Source: a virus. From it: 46,757 nt of DNA. Below are positions 18,335 through 25,552 of this stretch, in pieces (the stretch's first letter is position 1; each line of letters opens with the position of its first letter). The DNA lies in IMG/VR virus record IMGVR_UViG_3300044632_000390, positions 1 to 46,757 of that record. The stretch is one strand, 5' to 3'. Below the pieces are notes generated by a model. That model did no database searches. It was given only the letters and a program-made list of their open reading frames with translations, and was not told the origin of the DNA. The position numbers were made by a program, and so were the translations under genes.

Positions 18335-18555
18335 AAATGTACCTCAGACGCCACTCTGGTTTACAATTCCGGTGAGTGGCGGCCTCCAGAGGAGGACTTT
18401 AGCCCGATGCCGAAGCAGGGCGGGAACGTATTAACAGCTTGTTGTAAGGTGGGGCTTATTACCCCGGTAACGACCCGTAGCCACATCCGTCGATGTGGTT
18501 CACCTGTAAATTCAGGCACATACTCTGATACCACTAGCCGGATAATTCACTAACA
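18297..18555 (-). ncRNA. Candidate discrete structured non-coding RNA, family unknown
   Basis: About 255 nt with no sensible ORF, richer in G+C than its surroundings and packed with hairpins. On the minus strand in 5'-3' order: CCTG/CAGG (18513-18516 with 18503-18506), a 7-bp CCACATC/GATGTGG stem (18492-18498 with 18481-18487), CGGG-type stem enclosing GGGG/CCCC (18462-18465 with 18451-18454), GCCC-TGC-UUCG-GCA-GGGC (18402-18421), CCTCC/GGAGG (18383-18395), an 8-bp CGCCACTC/GAGTGGCG stem (18374-18381 with 18349-18356), and the terminator. The C(UUCG)G and GAAA tetraloops and the G-U pair in the terminator appear only on the minus strand. A near-consensus promoter lies just upstream. I do not recognise it as tmRNA, 6S, RNase P or a riboswitch. 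Confidence 0.75.
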
Positions 18556-18561
18556 CTTACT

Positions 18562-18590
18562 ACTCTACACTACATTTTCCTTCTTGTCAA
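18562..18590 (-). promoter_or_regulatory. Sigma-70-like promoter for the minus-strand structured RNA
   Basis: Perfect -35 TTGACA (18590-18585), a 17-nt spacer and -10 TAGAGT (18567-18562), so transcription should begin near 18555, at the 5' edge of the structured region. A second TTGACA lies 12 nt further upstream (18602-18597). The promoter overlaps the 3' end of the last leftward gene. Confidence 0.7.
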
Positions 18591-18879
18591 GTGTGATGTC
18601 AAGTGGAGTGTACGCTGGAGGGTCAAATACTAAAAATACTTCTTCAACCTGCTCGTTACGCGCTCTTGTCAATAGCGAATATATCTCACCGCACGGTACA
18701 CTTACATTTTCATAACGAAACGCCATTTTCAAAGGCATTCCGTTTTCATCAATAAAACAACAACTAAACCGCGCTTTTTTTGTACTCCATGCGCTCCCAA
18801 AAACTTTACTGGCTCTTTCTGGAAACTGATCGAGTACATACCAAGTAGGCGCTCTTATAGACCACTTATGTACACTCAT
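18565..18879 (-). CDS. Hypothetical protein, last gene of the leftward block
   Basis: A 104-aa soluble protein with three Trp in the first 35 residues and a 'V-F-L-V-F-D-P-P-A-Y-T-P' strand near the C-terminus. No family recognised. It overlaps the upstream basic protein gene by 4 nt. The promoter of the structured RNA lies in its last codons. Confidence 0.65.
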   Translation of the reverse strand: MSVHKWSIRAPTWYVLDQFPERASKVFGSAWSTKKARFSCCFIDENGMPLKMAFRYENVSVPCGEIYSLLTRARNEQVEEVFLVFDPPAYTPLDITLDKKENVV

Positions 18880-19091
18880 GCTGGAGTCTTTCTAACACAC
18901 TGGATCGAAAGCCCCAAAGACTTTGCTGTTGCAATTTGTCGGATAGTGTTCTTTGTATAGAACACTTTTGAGCGCTTTATCGCTTGACGCATGTAACGAC
19001 GAAGGGAATTCCGCGCTTCTTCGTAGCTCTTGAACACTGCTTGTAGATACTTCGGAAGGCTTCCCTGCTTGCGTTTGATTTTGTAACTCAT
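18876..19091 (-). CDS. Small basic protein overlapping the MazG-like gene
   Basis: A 71-aa, Lys/Arg-rich helical protein ('S-Y-E-E-A-R-N-S-L-R-R-Y-M-R' in the middle), pattern-like for small phage DNA- or RNA-associated proteins. The internal ATG at 19091 is preferred because AAAGGA precedes it by 6-7 nt. The longer reading from 19121 lacks this. About 200 nt lie in another frame within the end of the MazG-like reading frame. The family is widespread in phages by appearance, but I cannot name a function. Confidence 0.7.
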   Translation of the reverse strand: MSYKIKRKQGSLPKYLQAVFKSYEEARNSLRRYMRQAIKRSKVFYTKNTIRQIATAKSLGLSIQCVRKTPA

Positions 19092-19263
19092 CTTTAATCC
19101 TTTCAACGTATAAGACTGCATCCATTAGTTCTTCTTGTAGGTGCTGAAACCACCCAAGTAAATCAATGTCATTGCGCTCTAATGTAACACCATATTTCTC
19201 TACTCCTTTCTTAGACCTTATGGCAAACTGGTTAATAACATTGTCAACTATTCTATCCTTCAT
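18892..19263 (-). CDS. MazG-like nucleotide pyrophosphohydrolase with out-of-frame C-terminal extension
   Basis: The first 60 residues ('S-K-K-G-V-E-K-Y-G-V-T-L', then 'L-G-W-F-Q-H-L-Q-E-E-L-M-D-A-V-L-Y') match the all-alpha NTP pyrophosphatase type common in phages. Its acidic residues E-E-x-x-D bind metal. Such enzymes hydrolyse NTPs/dNTPs or alarmones. The ATG at 19263 has GAGG at 6 nt; an upstream TTG is not needed. After about residue 62 the frame runs through the next gene in a different frame, and the extra 60 residues look random. Either a stop was lost or a frameshift exists. The N-terminal domain call is fairly safe, and the true length is uncertain. Confidence 0.72.
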   Translation of the reverse strand: MKDRIVDNVINQFAIRSKKGVEKYGVTLERNDIDLLGWFQHLQEELMDAVLYVERIKDELQNQTQAGKPSEVSTSSVQELRRSAEFPSSLHASSDKALKSVLYKEHYPTNCNSKVFGAFDPVC

Positions 19264-19271
19264 TGTCAACC

Positions 19272-19460
19272 TCAAAAAACACTAAAATCTATTTTTAAGG
19301 ATATAGGCTCATCTAGCTCTGCTAAGTGTTCTAGTACTTGGTCAAAGCGCTTGTAATTACAGCCTAACTCAACCCCTTCAACTAAATGAATAACAATGTA
19401 CTCTACTGTGTCCGTGTCATCATACACTTTCTTCGATACTGTAACCTCTAGTATGCTCAT
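19272..19460 (-). CDS. Small hypothetical protein
   Basis: A 62-aa acidic protein with alternating hydrophobic residues, probably a small alpha/beta fold. The start overlaps the upstream stop by 4 nt. No family recognised. Part of the tightly packed nucleotide-metabolism section. Confidence 0.65.
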   Translation of the reverse strand: MSILEVTVSKKVYDDTDTVEYIVIHLVEGVELGCNYKRFDQVLEHLAELDEPISLKIDFSVF

Positions 19461-19654
19461 GATTGAAAGTCCTCTAAAGTATCTCGTTTACGCTGCAACA
19501 CCGGAACCTTCTTAGCCTTTTCTTCTTGCTCTACAGCACGGTTAATGAGCGAAATAAACCCCTCACGCATCAACACCATCTTCTCTGCTTCAGTGGCTTC
19601 TATGGTCACTAAAGCACTCCCATCTTCGTATTCCTCTAGCACCTTCACTTCCAT
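19457..19654 (-). CDS. Small hypothetical phage protein
   Basis: A 65-aa protein beginning 'M-E-V-K-V-L-E-E-Y-E-D-G-S-A' with a C-terminal Lys/Glu helix. This style is common among small phage proteins of unknown role. It is preceded by the repeated leader AAAGGAGAGTTGAA that also precedes the genes starting at 19862 and 20179. Confidence 0.7.
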   Translation of the reverse strand: MEVKVLEEYEDGSALVTIEATEAEKMVLMREGFISLINRAVEQEEKAKKVPVLQRKRDTLEDFQS

Positions 19655-19655
19655 T

Positions 19656-19862
19656 TCAACTCTCCTTTTCTTTATAGCACTTACCTAGCACTGCAAAATC
19701 TTCTAAGCGTATATTGTACATAAACGACTGCACTTCAACTTTTAGCTGCCCCGTTGAAAGCACCTCCACTAACTTAACCGGTATTTGTTTTAACCCGTAA
19801 GGAAGTTCTTTTGTTGTGTCTTTTGGTGCTATAAGGTATGTCGTATCCCTATCTAACTCCAT
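19656..19862 (-). CDS. Small hypothetical protein
   Basis: A 68-aa beta-rich protein, with 'Y-L-I-A-P-K-D' near the N-terminus and alternating hydrophobics in the middle. It has the shared AAAGGAGAGTTGAA leader. It may be a divergent relative of the neighbour starting at 20179 (both begin with an acidic turn then 'Y-L-I'), but the similarity is weak. Confidence 0.65.
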   Translation of the reverse strand: MELDRDTTYLIAPKDTTKELPYGLKQIPVKLVEVLSTGQLKVEVQSFMYNIRLEDFAVLGKCYKEKES

Positions 19863-19876
19863 TTCAACTCTCCTTT

Positions 19877-20179
19877 TTAATCTCGCCAGTCAAAAAACAA
19901 TGCTTCTAATTTTTGTTTTTTGCTTCTTTGTTCTTGCTTTTTTACACTTTCTCGTATTTCTCGGTTGTAGTCAATAACGTCTATTACCTCGTACTCGTCA
20001 ACTAGTAACCAACAAATGTTCTTTATAGTGTCCCCTGAAAAAATAACAGCTCTAACTGCTTTTTTTTCTGGAGATGCCGCATATACTTCAACTTCTAATA
20101 AATAATTTGGAAGGTGTGGGTTTTTTCGTTTTATTAAGTAACAATAATCTTTTTCACACTCCGCTAAACTTATTGCCAT
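19877..20179 (-). CDS. Small hypothetical protein next to nrdB
   Basis: A 100-aa protein with a beta-type N-terminal half and a Lys/Glu/Gln helix (about 73-92). The start overlaps the end of nrdB by 10 nt and uses a GGAGAGTTGAA leader. No recognised domain. Confidence 0.65.
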   Translation of the reverse strand: MAISLAECEKDYCYLIKRKNPHLPNYLLEVEVYAASPEKKAVRAVIFSGDTIKNICWLLVDEYEVIDVIDYNREIRESVKKQEQRSKKQKLEALFFDWRD

Positions 20180-21123
20180 TTCAACTCTCCTGTCATCCCC
20201 ACTACGCTGTAATCAGTGACTACTCCTTCAAAGAAGTTCTTAAAGGAAGCCCCGTTTACGACCCAATCAAGCCAATCTATAGGGTTATCTTTCACTTTGA
20301 AGTTACCCTTTAAGCCTAGCTGTATCAAACGCCTATCAGCTAAGTATCTAATATACTGCTTTACTTCCTCTTTTGTCAAGCCCTCGATAGCAACAGCGTT
20401 GTAACAAAGGTCTATCACCTTATCTTCCAATGCTACAGCTTGCCTAAATGTCTCATAAATGCTACGCTTAAACTCATCGTTTACAATGCGTGGGTGTTCA
20501 TCGCATAAGGTTCTAAACAGCTTCACCATTCCTTCTACGTGTGCTGTCTCATCTCTTATCGACCACTCAACAATTTCACACATTCCCTTCATCTTACCGA
20601 AGCGCTGGTAGTTTAACAGCATAACAAAGGCGCTAAACAAACTCATGCCTTCGTTACAGGCTGAGCGTGCCACTGCTTGCGCTAGACCACTCATTGAATG
20701 GGTGTCTGCTTGGCTCATGAACTCAATCTTATCAGCCATTTCCTCATATTCTAGGAAGCTAAAGTATTCCTCTTCAGGTAAGCCTAGAGTGTCATTCAAC
20801 AAGGCATAAGCCCTCTGGTGGACAAACTCCCTATTGGCAAAAGAAGTGAGCATAGCCCTTATTTCATTGTTCTTAAAGCGTGGCAAGAAATGGTCAATGT
20901 AATTAGACCCTACAGCCACATCGCTTTGTGTGAACAAGCGTAAGATGCTAGTTATATGCTTCTTCTCATCAGGTGTAATGCCCCCTGTTTTCCATTGTGT
21001 AACATCCTCATTCAGCCTAGCTTCCGCTTCGTGCCAATGAATCTTCTCATGCTCTACCGCAGCCATGACAGCCCACGGATACTTAAAAGGCTTATATGTC
21101 TTACTTTGTTCTAATACACTCAT
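20170..21123 (-). CDS. nrdB: Ribonucleotide reductase class I, beta subunit (R2)
   Basis: Houses the di-iron cofactor and radical for converting ribonucleotides to deoxyribonucleotides. All expected residues are present with the same spacing as E. coli R2: Asp68, Glu99, His102, the radical Tyr106 (H-Q-R-A-Y), Glu158, Glu192 and His195 (D-E-T-A-H). At 317 aa it is at the short end of the family. It works with the alpha subunit at 23570-25276, with about 2.4 kb of other genes, thyX and a phosphoesterase among them, in between. The start overlaps a small membrane peptide gene by 23 nt. Confidence 0.95.
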   Translation of the reverse strand: MSVLEQSKTYKPFKYPWAVMAAVEHEKIHWHEAEARLNEDVTQWKTGGITPDEKKHITSILRLFTQSDVAVGSNYIDHFLPRFKNNEIRAMLTSFANREFVHQRAYALLNDTLGLPEEEYFSFLEYEEMADKIEFMSQADTHSMSGLAQAVARSACNEGMSLFSAFVMLLNYQRFGKMKGMCEIVEWSIRDETAHVEGMVKLFRTLCDEHPRIVNDEFKRSIYETFRQAVALEDKVIDLCYNAVAIEGLTKEEVKQYIRYLADRRLIQLGLKGNFKVKDNPIDWLDWVVNGASFKNFFEGVVTDYSVVGMTGELKWQ

Positions 21124-21244
21124 TCACTTCCCCGCTTAAAATAGAATTTACTTTATGACCAAAGAAAATAGTCGTCAAACCTAAGAAAACAACAATAATT
21201 GTGAGACCTAAAGCAAACAGCGTTCTTATAATTGCGTCAATCAT
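21101..21244 (-). CDS. Small single-span membrane protein (47 aa)
   Basis: Short gene with one hydrophobic segment (about 5-28: 'I-I-R-T-L-F-A-L-G-L-T-I-I-V-V-F-L'). AAGGAG lies 7 nt before the ATG. It overlaps the upstream gene by 8 nt and nrdB by 23 nt. Placement and Shine-Dalgarno favour a real inner-membrane peptide, function unknown. Confidence 0.62.
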   Translation of the reverse strand: MIDAIIRTLFALGLTIIVVFLGLTTIFFGHKVNSILSGEVNECIRTK

Positions 21245-21593
21245 TTGATTTCTCCTTCGCCGTCTTCCAGTAAGCGTCGCTTAGTTCTTCTTTGTTAAAA
21301 ACAGATTTAACTGTTTTGGTCATCAAGTCTGTTGTTAAAAACGGATTACATTTATGGTACATTAGTTCACCAATAGCGCTATTGAACCTTTCTGTATCGC
21401 TTAGTTCTTTGTTAGATGCACAATGCATTAAGGCGGCACGTTCTCGCTGAATTTCCAGCAAGCGCTCCAAGTGATTCTCCCACCTCCACGCCCCCTTATC
21501 TGCCGCCTTTGTTCCAGTAAAGTAAATAAAGTGGTCAATAGCTGTTTGTAGTTCAGCGTTTGTCATAAATAGTTTATCGTTCATTTTGCTCAT
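21237..21593 (-). CDS. Hypothetical protein
   Basis: A 118-aa helical protein with an 'L-E-R-L-L-E-I-Q-R-E-R-A-A-L' segment in the middle. No motif recognised. Its start overlaps the stop of the upstream 58-aa gene by 4 nt (ATGA). An in-frame ATG three codons downstream is possible. Confidence 0.65.
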   Translation of the reverse strand: MSKMNDKLFMTNAELQTAIDHFIYFTGTKAADKGAWRWENHLERLLEIQRERAALMHCASNKELSDTERFNSAIGELMYHKCNPFLTTDLMTKTVKSVFNKEELSDAYWKTAKEKSND

Positions 21594-21766
21594 TTAACTT
21601 CCTTTTTTGTGTCTCTCCACATAGCGCAAGCAGCTATGTCGCTAATAGCCTCTAAACGTGTATGTATTTGCACCGAAGTGTTTTCATCAACATAAAGCAT
21701 AGCACCTCTAGCTAATTCATCTATTTCTCTAAGTGCTGTAAGTTTATAAAGTTCAGTTATGTTCAT
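21590..21766 (-). CDS. Small hypothetical protein (58 aa)
   Basis: Short helical protein with an AAAGGGA Shine-Dalgarno and an ATGA overlap onto the next gene. It fills the gap between thyX and the 118-aa gene. No family recognised. Confidence 0.6.
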   Translation of the reverse strand: MNITELYKLTALREIDELARGAMLYVDENTSVQIHTRLEAISDIAACAMWRDTKKEVK

Positions 21767-21843
21767 TTAGATTCCCTTTAGTTTAACCAGTATCGTTACA
21801 CTTGCACGATAACATACTCAGTGTTACCGTGTAAAATAAATGT

Positions 21844-22554
21844 TTAATTCTCCATAAAAGCATTAAAACTAACAGGAAACTTCTCTCTTGTCAAGCGTTC
21901 TATGTCTTTTGCTACTTCTTGTGTCTCTCTTTGTGTATGCGAATCCAAGCGTAGCTTACACACCCTAGCAAAGAAAGCCAATGAACCTGTCCATATCCAA
22001 GTAGTCATTGTGTTTTGTGGTAGAATCATTCTAGCCTGTTCAGGGCATACGCCTGAGTTAATTAAGTCTTTATATAATCCAGTAACTTTCTGTAGCATTA
22101 AACGATGCTGGTTTTTAATAGTTGCTGAACCTAAGCCTAAGTCAATTTCGATAACTTCTTCGTCACTAGAACCTTGCTTCTTGTTCTCGGCTCTTTTACG
22201 CCACTTGTCTGGTGTGTAGAACTCAGGTTCATCGTCTACATAGCGCCTAGACACTTCATTCCACGTCCCCCCTACCTGATGCTTACCTAATTGCCTAGCA
22301 ACGAATATAGGGGCTTTAATGCGAAATGAGAGGCATGTATGAGCAAAGGGGCTCCAATGGTTATGCTTAGCTAAGTAGTTTATAAGTTTATTGTCTTTCT
22401 CAGATAAGCACTTAACCTGTTCACCATCAGCATCTATTTCCCTCAGATACTCCCAATCACTTTCTCTATCAAACGACACTCTAGCTGCATTGACAATGGA
22501 CAAATCTGTTCCCATGCAGTCAATCAACTCAACAGACATTTTAGCTGTTTTCAT
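21844..22554 (-). CDS. thyX: Flavin-dependent thymidylate synthase
   Basis: Makes dTMP from dUMP with FAD and methylene-tetrahydrofolate. The 236-aa protein carries the ThyX signature in its phage form, R-Q-L-x-K-H-Q-x-G-x-x-x-N-E-x-S-R-R-Y (87-105), where the usual R-H-R reads K-H-Q. It also has 'H-W-S-P-F-A-H' (66-72) and the later 'A-R-M-I-L-P' motif. ATG 22554 overlaps the upstream stop as ATGA and is preferred to a GTG further upstream. It serves with ribonucleotide reductase in dNTP supply. Confidence 0.95.
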   Translation of the reverse strand: MKTAKMSVELIDCMGTDLSIVNAARVSFDRESDWEYLREIDADGEQVKCLSEKDNKLINYLAKHNHWSPFAHTCLSFRIKAPIFVARQLGKHQVGGTWNEVSRRYVDDEPEFYTPDKWRKRAENKKQGSSDEEVIEIDLGLGSATIKNQHRLMLQKVTGLYKDLINSGVCPEQARMILPQNTMTTWIWTGSLAFFARVCKLRLDSHTQRETQEVAKDIERLTREKFPVSFNAFMEN

Positions 22555-22811
22555 CGTAAATACCACACTTCTTCTGTTCCCAAAAAGTCCACTATTTCAA
22601 ACACATTATCTAATCGTTCGCAAGAATCCCACGCTAATTTATGAGATTCACAGCCTTTATCCCAATACTTATATTCTATTAGTAGGTATCTTCCATTTGG
22701 CGAGATTGCTGCAACTTGTATTTGAAATACACTAGAATACTCAGCTTTCTTGTACTGCGCTATCACTGTATGTCCTATTGCTAAATCATCAAACTTCACA
22801 TTGGCTTTCAT
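22551..22811 (-). CDS. Hypothetical protein upstream of thyX
   Basis: An 86-aa beta-rich protein containing 'I-G-H-T-V-I-A-Q-Y' and 'Y-L-L-I-E-Y-K-Y-W'. It overlaps both neighbours by ATGA. It could be a small barrel, but no family is recognised. Confidence 0.65.
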   Translation of the reverse strand: MKANVKFDDLAIGHTVIAQYKKAEYSSVFQIQVAAISPNGRYLLIEYKYWDKGCESHKLAWDSCERLDNVFEIVDFLGTEEVWYLR

Positions 22812-23569
22812 GAAAACTCCTTTTCCAAGTATTCAATAGACAACAGCATTTCATCAAACTGTCCCTTCTTAACATCATTCAACACCACTAACCCCCTCCA
22901 ATGTCTGTTACTCAAGCTGTCCATGTAGTCCTCATCATGCAAGTAATAACTACCTGCGATGATTGAGCATATAGGCGTACCGTCTGCCCTCTTGCCATAG
23001 GCTATCTGTTTTCCTTGCTGGTGAAATGCTATGCAACTCATGTGCAGTTTAGACACAATGGCTGACGGGCTAGCGGCGGGTCTTCCCATAGCGCCTACAG
23101 GCCAGTAGTGACAAAACCCCACATCCTCTATAAACACTGGTCTTAAAAATTCATGCACTTCCCAATCAGCTTCATAGCCTAAGTCTTGTACGCTTATTGT
23201 CCCTTCTAAGATGGGGTTATTAGCGACAGCCCTATTTATGCGATTCTCATGGTTTCCCAACAGTATCACCATACGTGGCTTATATTGCTTTTCCTTGTTC
23301 TTCTTTATACGTGCCTGTTCCTCTCTCAAAGGGGCTAAAAGAATCTTCATAGCTTGCTTAGTGACTGCTACGTCATCCTTATAGCGCTTTCCTTCGAAAT
23401 ACTTGCTTCCTGCTTTGTCATGGCTGGAAAGACTTGGCATATCTGCAAAGTCACCCCCATTTACAATAACATCAGGCTTGTATTTAACAATGGCTTTTCC
23501 TGCCCATGTTAGATGCTGCAAAGGCACTCCGGGTTTCACTTGGCAATCAGGTATGCAAAGTATTCTCAT
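22808..23569 (-). CDS. Calcineurin-like metallophosphoesterase
   Basis: Two-metal phosphoesterase fold. Visible motifs are 'P-D-C-Q' near residue 7 (usually D-x-H, here D-x-Q), 'N-G-G-D-F' at about 37-41, 'L-G-N-H-E' at about 103-107 and a late His region. The 253-aa length fits. Similar proteins sit beside nucleotide or replication genes in many podophages, so the substrate may be a nucleotide or nucleic-acid end. It starts right after the nrdA stop. Confidence 0.85.
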   Translation of the reverse strand: MRILCIPDCQVKPGVPLQHLTWAGKAIVKYKPDVIVNGGDFADMPSLSSHDKAGSKYFEGKRYKDDVAVTKQAMKILLAPLREEQARIKKNKEKQYKPRMVILLGNHENRINRAVANNPILEGTISVQDLGYEADWEVHEFLRPVFIEDVGFCHYWPVGAMGRPAASPSAIVSKLHMSCIAFHQQGKQIAYGKRADGTPICSIIAGSYYLHDEDYMDSLSNRHWRGLVVLNDVKKGQFDEMLLSIEYLEKEFS

Positions 23570-25276
23570 TTATCCCTCGCAAGCGACACATGCCTCAGAA
23601 TCTTTCAAGGCATTACGTTCAATCTTAAACGACACTACATCAGCTTTAGCGGTTGATTCTGTACGTAGGTAGTACAAGCCCTTCAAGCCTTCCTTCCAAG
23701 CCTTTATATGCGTTCCTACAACATAGTTAATGTCTGAACCCGCTGGAAAGAATAGGTTTACACTTTGACCTTGACAGATATAAGGCTGTCTATGGGCAGC
23801 AGCAGTGACAACACCTCGCTGGTCAATCTCATACGCTGTCTTATACACTTCCTTTTCATCTTCCGTTAAGAAGTCTAAATGCTGTACGCTACCTTTATGG
23901 TTAATAATATCTTTCCACACCTCATCAGTGTTCATACCTTTAGCTTCCAGCAACTTCTCTAGGTACTTGTTTTTAACCGAGTAAGTTCCTGCTCTAGTGC
24001 GAGCAGTGAACGCAGGAGCAAACCACGGTTCAATTGACGGACTAGTATCCACTAGAACAGAAGTGTTAGCATTGGGAGCAATAGCAAGTAAGTGAGCGTT
24101 ACGCATACCTGAGCCTTTAATGTCCTCTGGTTCCCCACGTTCTTGTGCTAACTTCTGACTAGCTACAACAGCTTGCTCTTTAATGCGGCTAAACATAGCC
24201 ATGTTCAAAGCGGGTACGCGCCAGTCATTCCAGCCTAATCCTTTACGTTGCAGGTAACTATGGTATCCCATTGCACCTAAGCCCAATGAACGTTCCATGA
24301 CAGCAGAAAACACTGCTCTATCCAGCTCTGGAGGCGCATTGTCAATGAAGAACTGCAAGACGTTATCTAACATGACAATTAAGTCTTGCACCATGTTAGT
24401 GTCTTTCCACTCGTCAAAGTATTCCAGATTGACGCTGGATAGACAGCATACAGCAGTGCGTTGCTCATCTGTAACTAGATGGATTTCATTGCAAAGGTTT
24501 GAACCTTTAATGCGTAAGCCATTGGCATACTGATATGGATTCAATGCTTTATTAGCAGTGTCGATAAAGTTCAAATAAGGCTCACCTGTTCTAAAGCGAA
24601 CACGTACAATTTCAGTGAATAGTTCTCTAGCGTCAACAGTGTTTACAACTTGTTTAGTGTTAGGGTCAATAAGGTTCCATTGAGTGCCTTCCACAACAGC
24701 CTTCATAAAGTCATCTGTAATGTTTATGGCGTTATGAACGGCAAAGCATTTTCGATAGGTGTCTCCACCAGTGGGGACACGAATGTTAAGAAACTCCATA
24801 ATATCAGGATGACTAATATCCAGATATGCCGCATAGTTTCCTTTCCTAGTGCGCCCTTGACGATAGGCTTCCACGTCGCTGTCAATAGTTTTAATGAATG
24901 GAATAACCCCCGGAGATATGTCACTAGCTGATCTAACGCTACTCCAATGCCCACCTACGCCACCACCTTTGACAGACAGCCAACGTATCTCTTTTGAATG
25001 CTCAATAAGCCCCTCAAGGCTATCAGGAACATAAGCCAAGAAGCAGCTAATGGGAAGTCCTTTAACCTTCTCACCTTCATAGACAGCATTGGACAGCACT
25101 GGACTAGCAAACATAAACCAGCCTTTAGAAACATATTCCACTAAGCGCTGTGCTAATGCTGCATCCCCTTTGCTAAAGCACGTAGCAGCACGTTTGAAAG
25201 CATCTATGGGGGTTTTCTCATCAGGCCTCATGTAAAACTTTTGCAGCAATGTGTTTGCGTGGTCACTGAATATCAT
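23570..25276 (-). CDS. nrdA: Ribonucleotide reductase class I, alpha subunit (R1), no ATP cone
   Basis: Catalytic subunit. Cys78 (P-I-S-C), the N-L-C-N-E motif with Cys262 and Glu264, Cys277/278, the 'L-Y-Y-L-R-T-E-S' radical-transfer tyrosines near the end and the C-terminal C-V-A-C pair are all present. At 568 aa it is shorter than E. coli NrdA (761 aa) and lacks the N-terminal ATP-cone, so overall activity control by dATP is probably absent, as in many phage enzymes. The ATG at 25276 overlaps the upstream stop (ATGA); an in-frame TTG at 25288 is less likely. Confidence 0.95.
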   Translation of the reverse strand: MIFSDHANTLLQKFYMRPDEKTPIDAFKRAATCFSKGDAALAQRLVEYVSKGWFMFASPVLSNAVYEGEKVKGLPISCFLAYVPDSLEGLIEHSKEIRWLSVKGGGVGGHWSSVRSASDISPGVIPFIKTIDSDVEAYRQGRTRKGNYAAYLDISHPDIMEFLNIRVPTGGDTYRKCFAVHNAINITDDFMKAVVEGTQWNLIDPNTKQVVNTVDARELFTEIVRVRFRTGEPYLNFIDTANKALNPYQYANGLRIKGSNLCNEIHLVTDEQRTAVCCLSSVNLEYFDEWKDTNMVQDLIVMLDNVLQFFIDNAPPELDRAVFSAVMERSLGLGAMGYHSYLQRKGLGWNDWRVPALNMAMFSRIKEQAVVASQKLAQERGEPEDIKGSGMRNAHLLAIAPNANTSVLVDTSPSIEPWFAPAFTARTRAGTYSVKNKYLEKLLEAKGMNTDEVWKDIINHKGSVQHLDFLTEDEKEVYKTAYEIDQRGVVTAAAHRQPYICQGQSVNLFFPAGSDINYVVGTHIKAWKEGLKGLYYLRTESTAKADVVSFKIERNALKDSEACVACEG

Positions 25277-25542
25277 GCGCTTTCCCAATCTTTCAAAAAA
25301 ATACTCGGTTTTCCATTATAAACAGACACCTCCAATTTACCAAAAATGCTTGCCAACCTTACTAAATCATATGGATGTTGTATAACTATTCGACAATCAA
25401 AGTAGTGTGGTGAGTTATCTGCTAACATTGCCTCTGCCTCTACTATATCTTTGTGTTCTTTCTCATTCAAAAATCCATGCAATATAAGTCTTTCAATGTT
25501 CTTGTTTTGTTGCGTAGATATTATCACTATATTAAATATCAT
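25273..25542 (-). CDS. Hypothetical protein, paralogue-like to the next upstream gene
   Basis: An 89-aa protein. The ATG at 25542 has AAAGGA at 6 nt and is preferred to an earlier ATG at 25569. The C-terminal half ('I-V-I-x-x-x-x-D-L-V-R-L-A-S' then 'Y-N-G-K-P-S-I-x-L-x-D-W') resembles the C-terminal half of the adjacent protein. Function unknown. Confidence 0.62.
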   Translation of the reverse strand: MIFNIVIISTQQNKNIERLILHGFLNEKEHKDIVEAEAMLADNSPHYFDCRIVIQHPYDLVRLASIFGKLEVSVYNGKPSIFLKDWESA

Positions 25543-25552
25543 TTTGTTCCTT

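Noticed and set aside
18299-18560. tmRNA, 6S RNA, RNase P or cobalamin riboswitch as identity of the structured RNA.
   Set aside because: No CCA-ended acceptor or tag frame, no single long 6S-type hairpin, and no match to the conserved cores of the others by eye. A covariance-model search would settle it.
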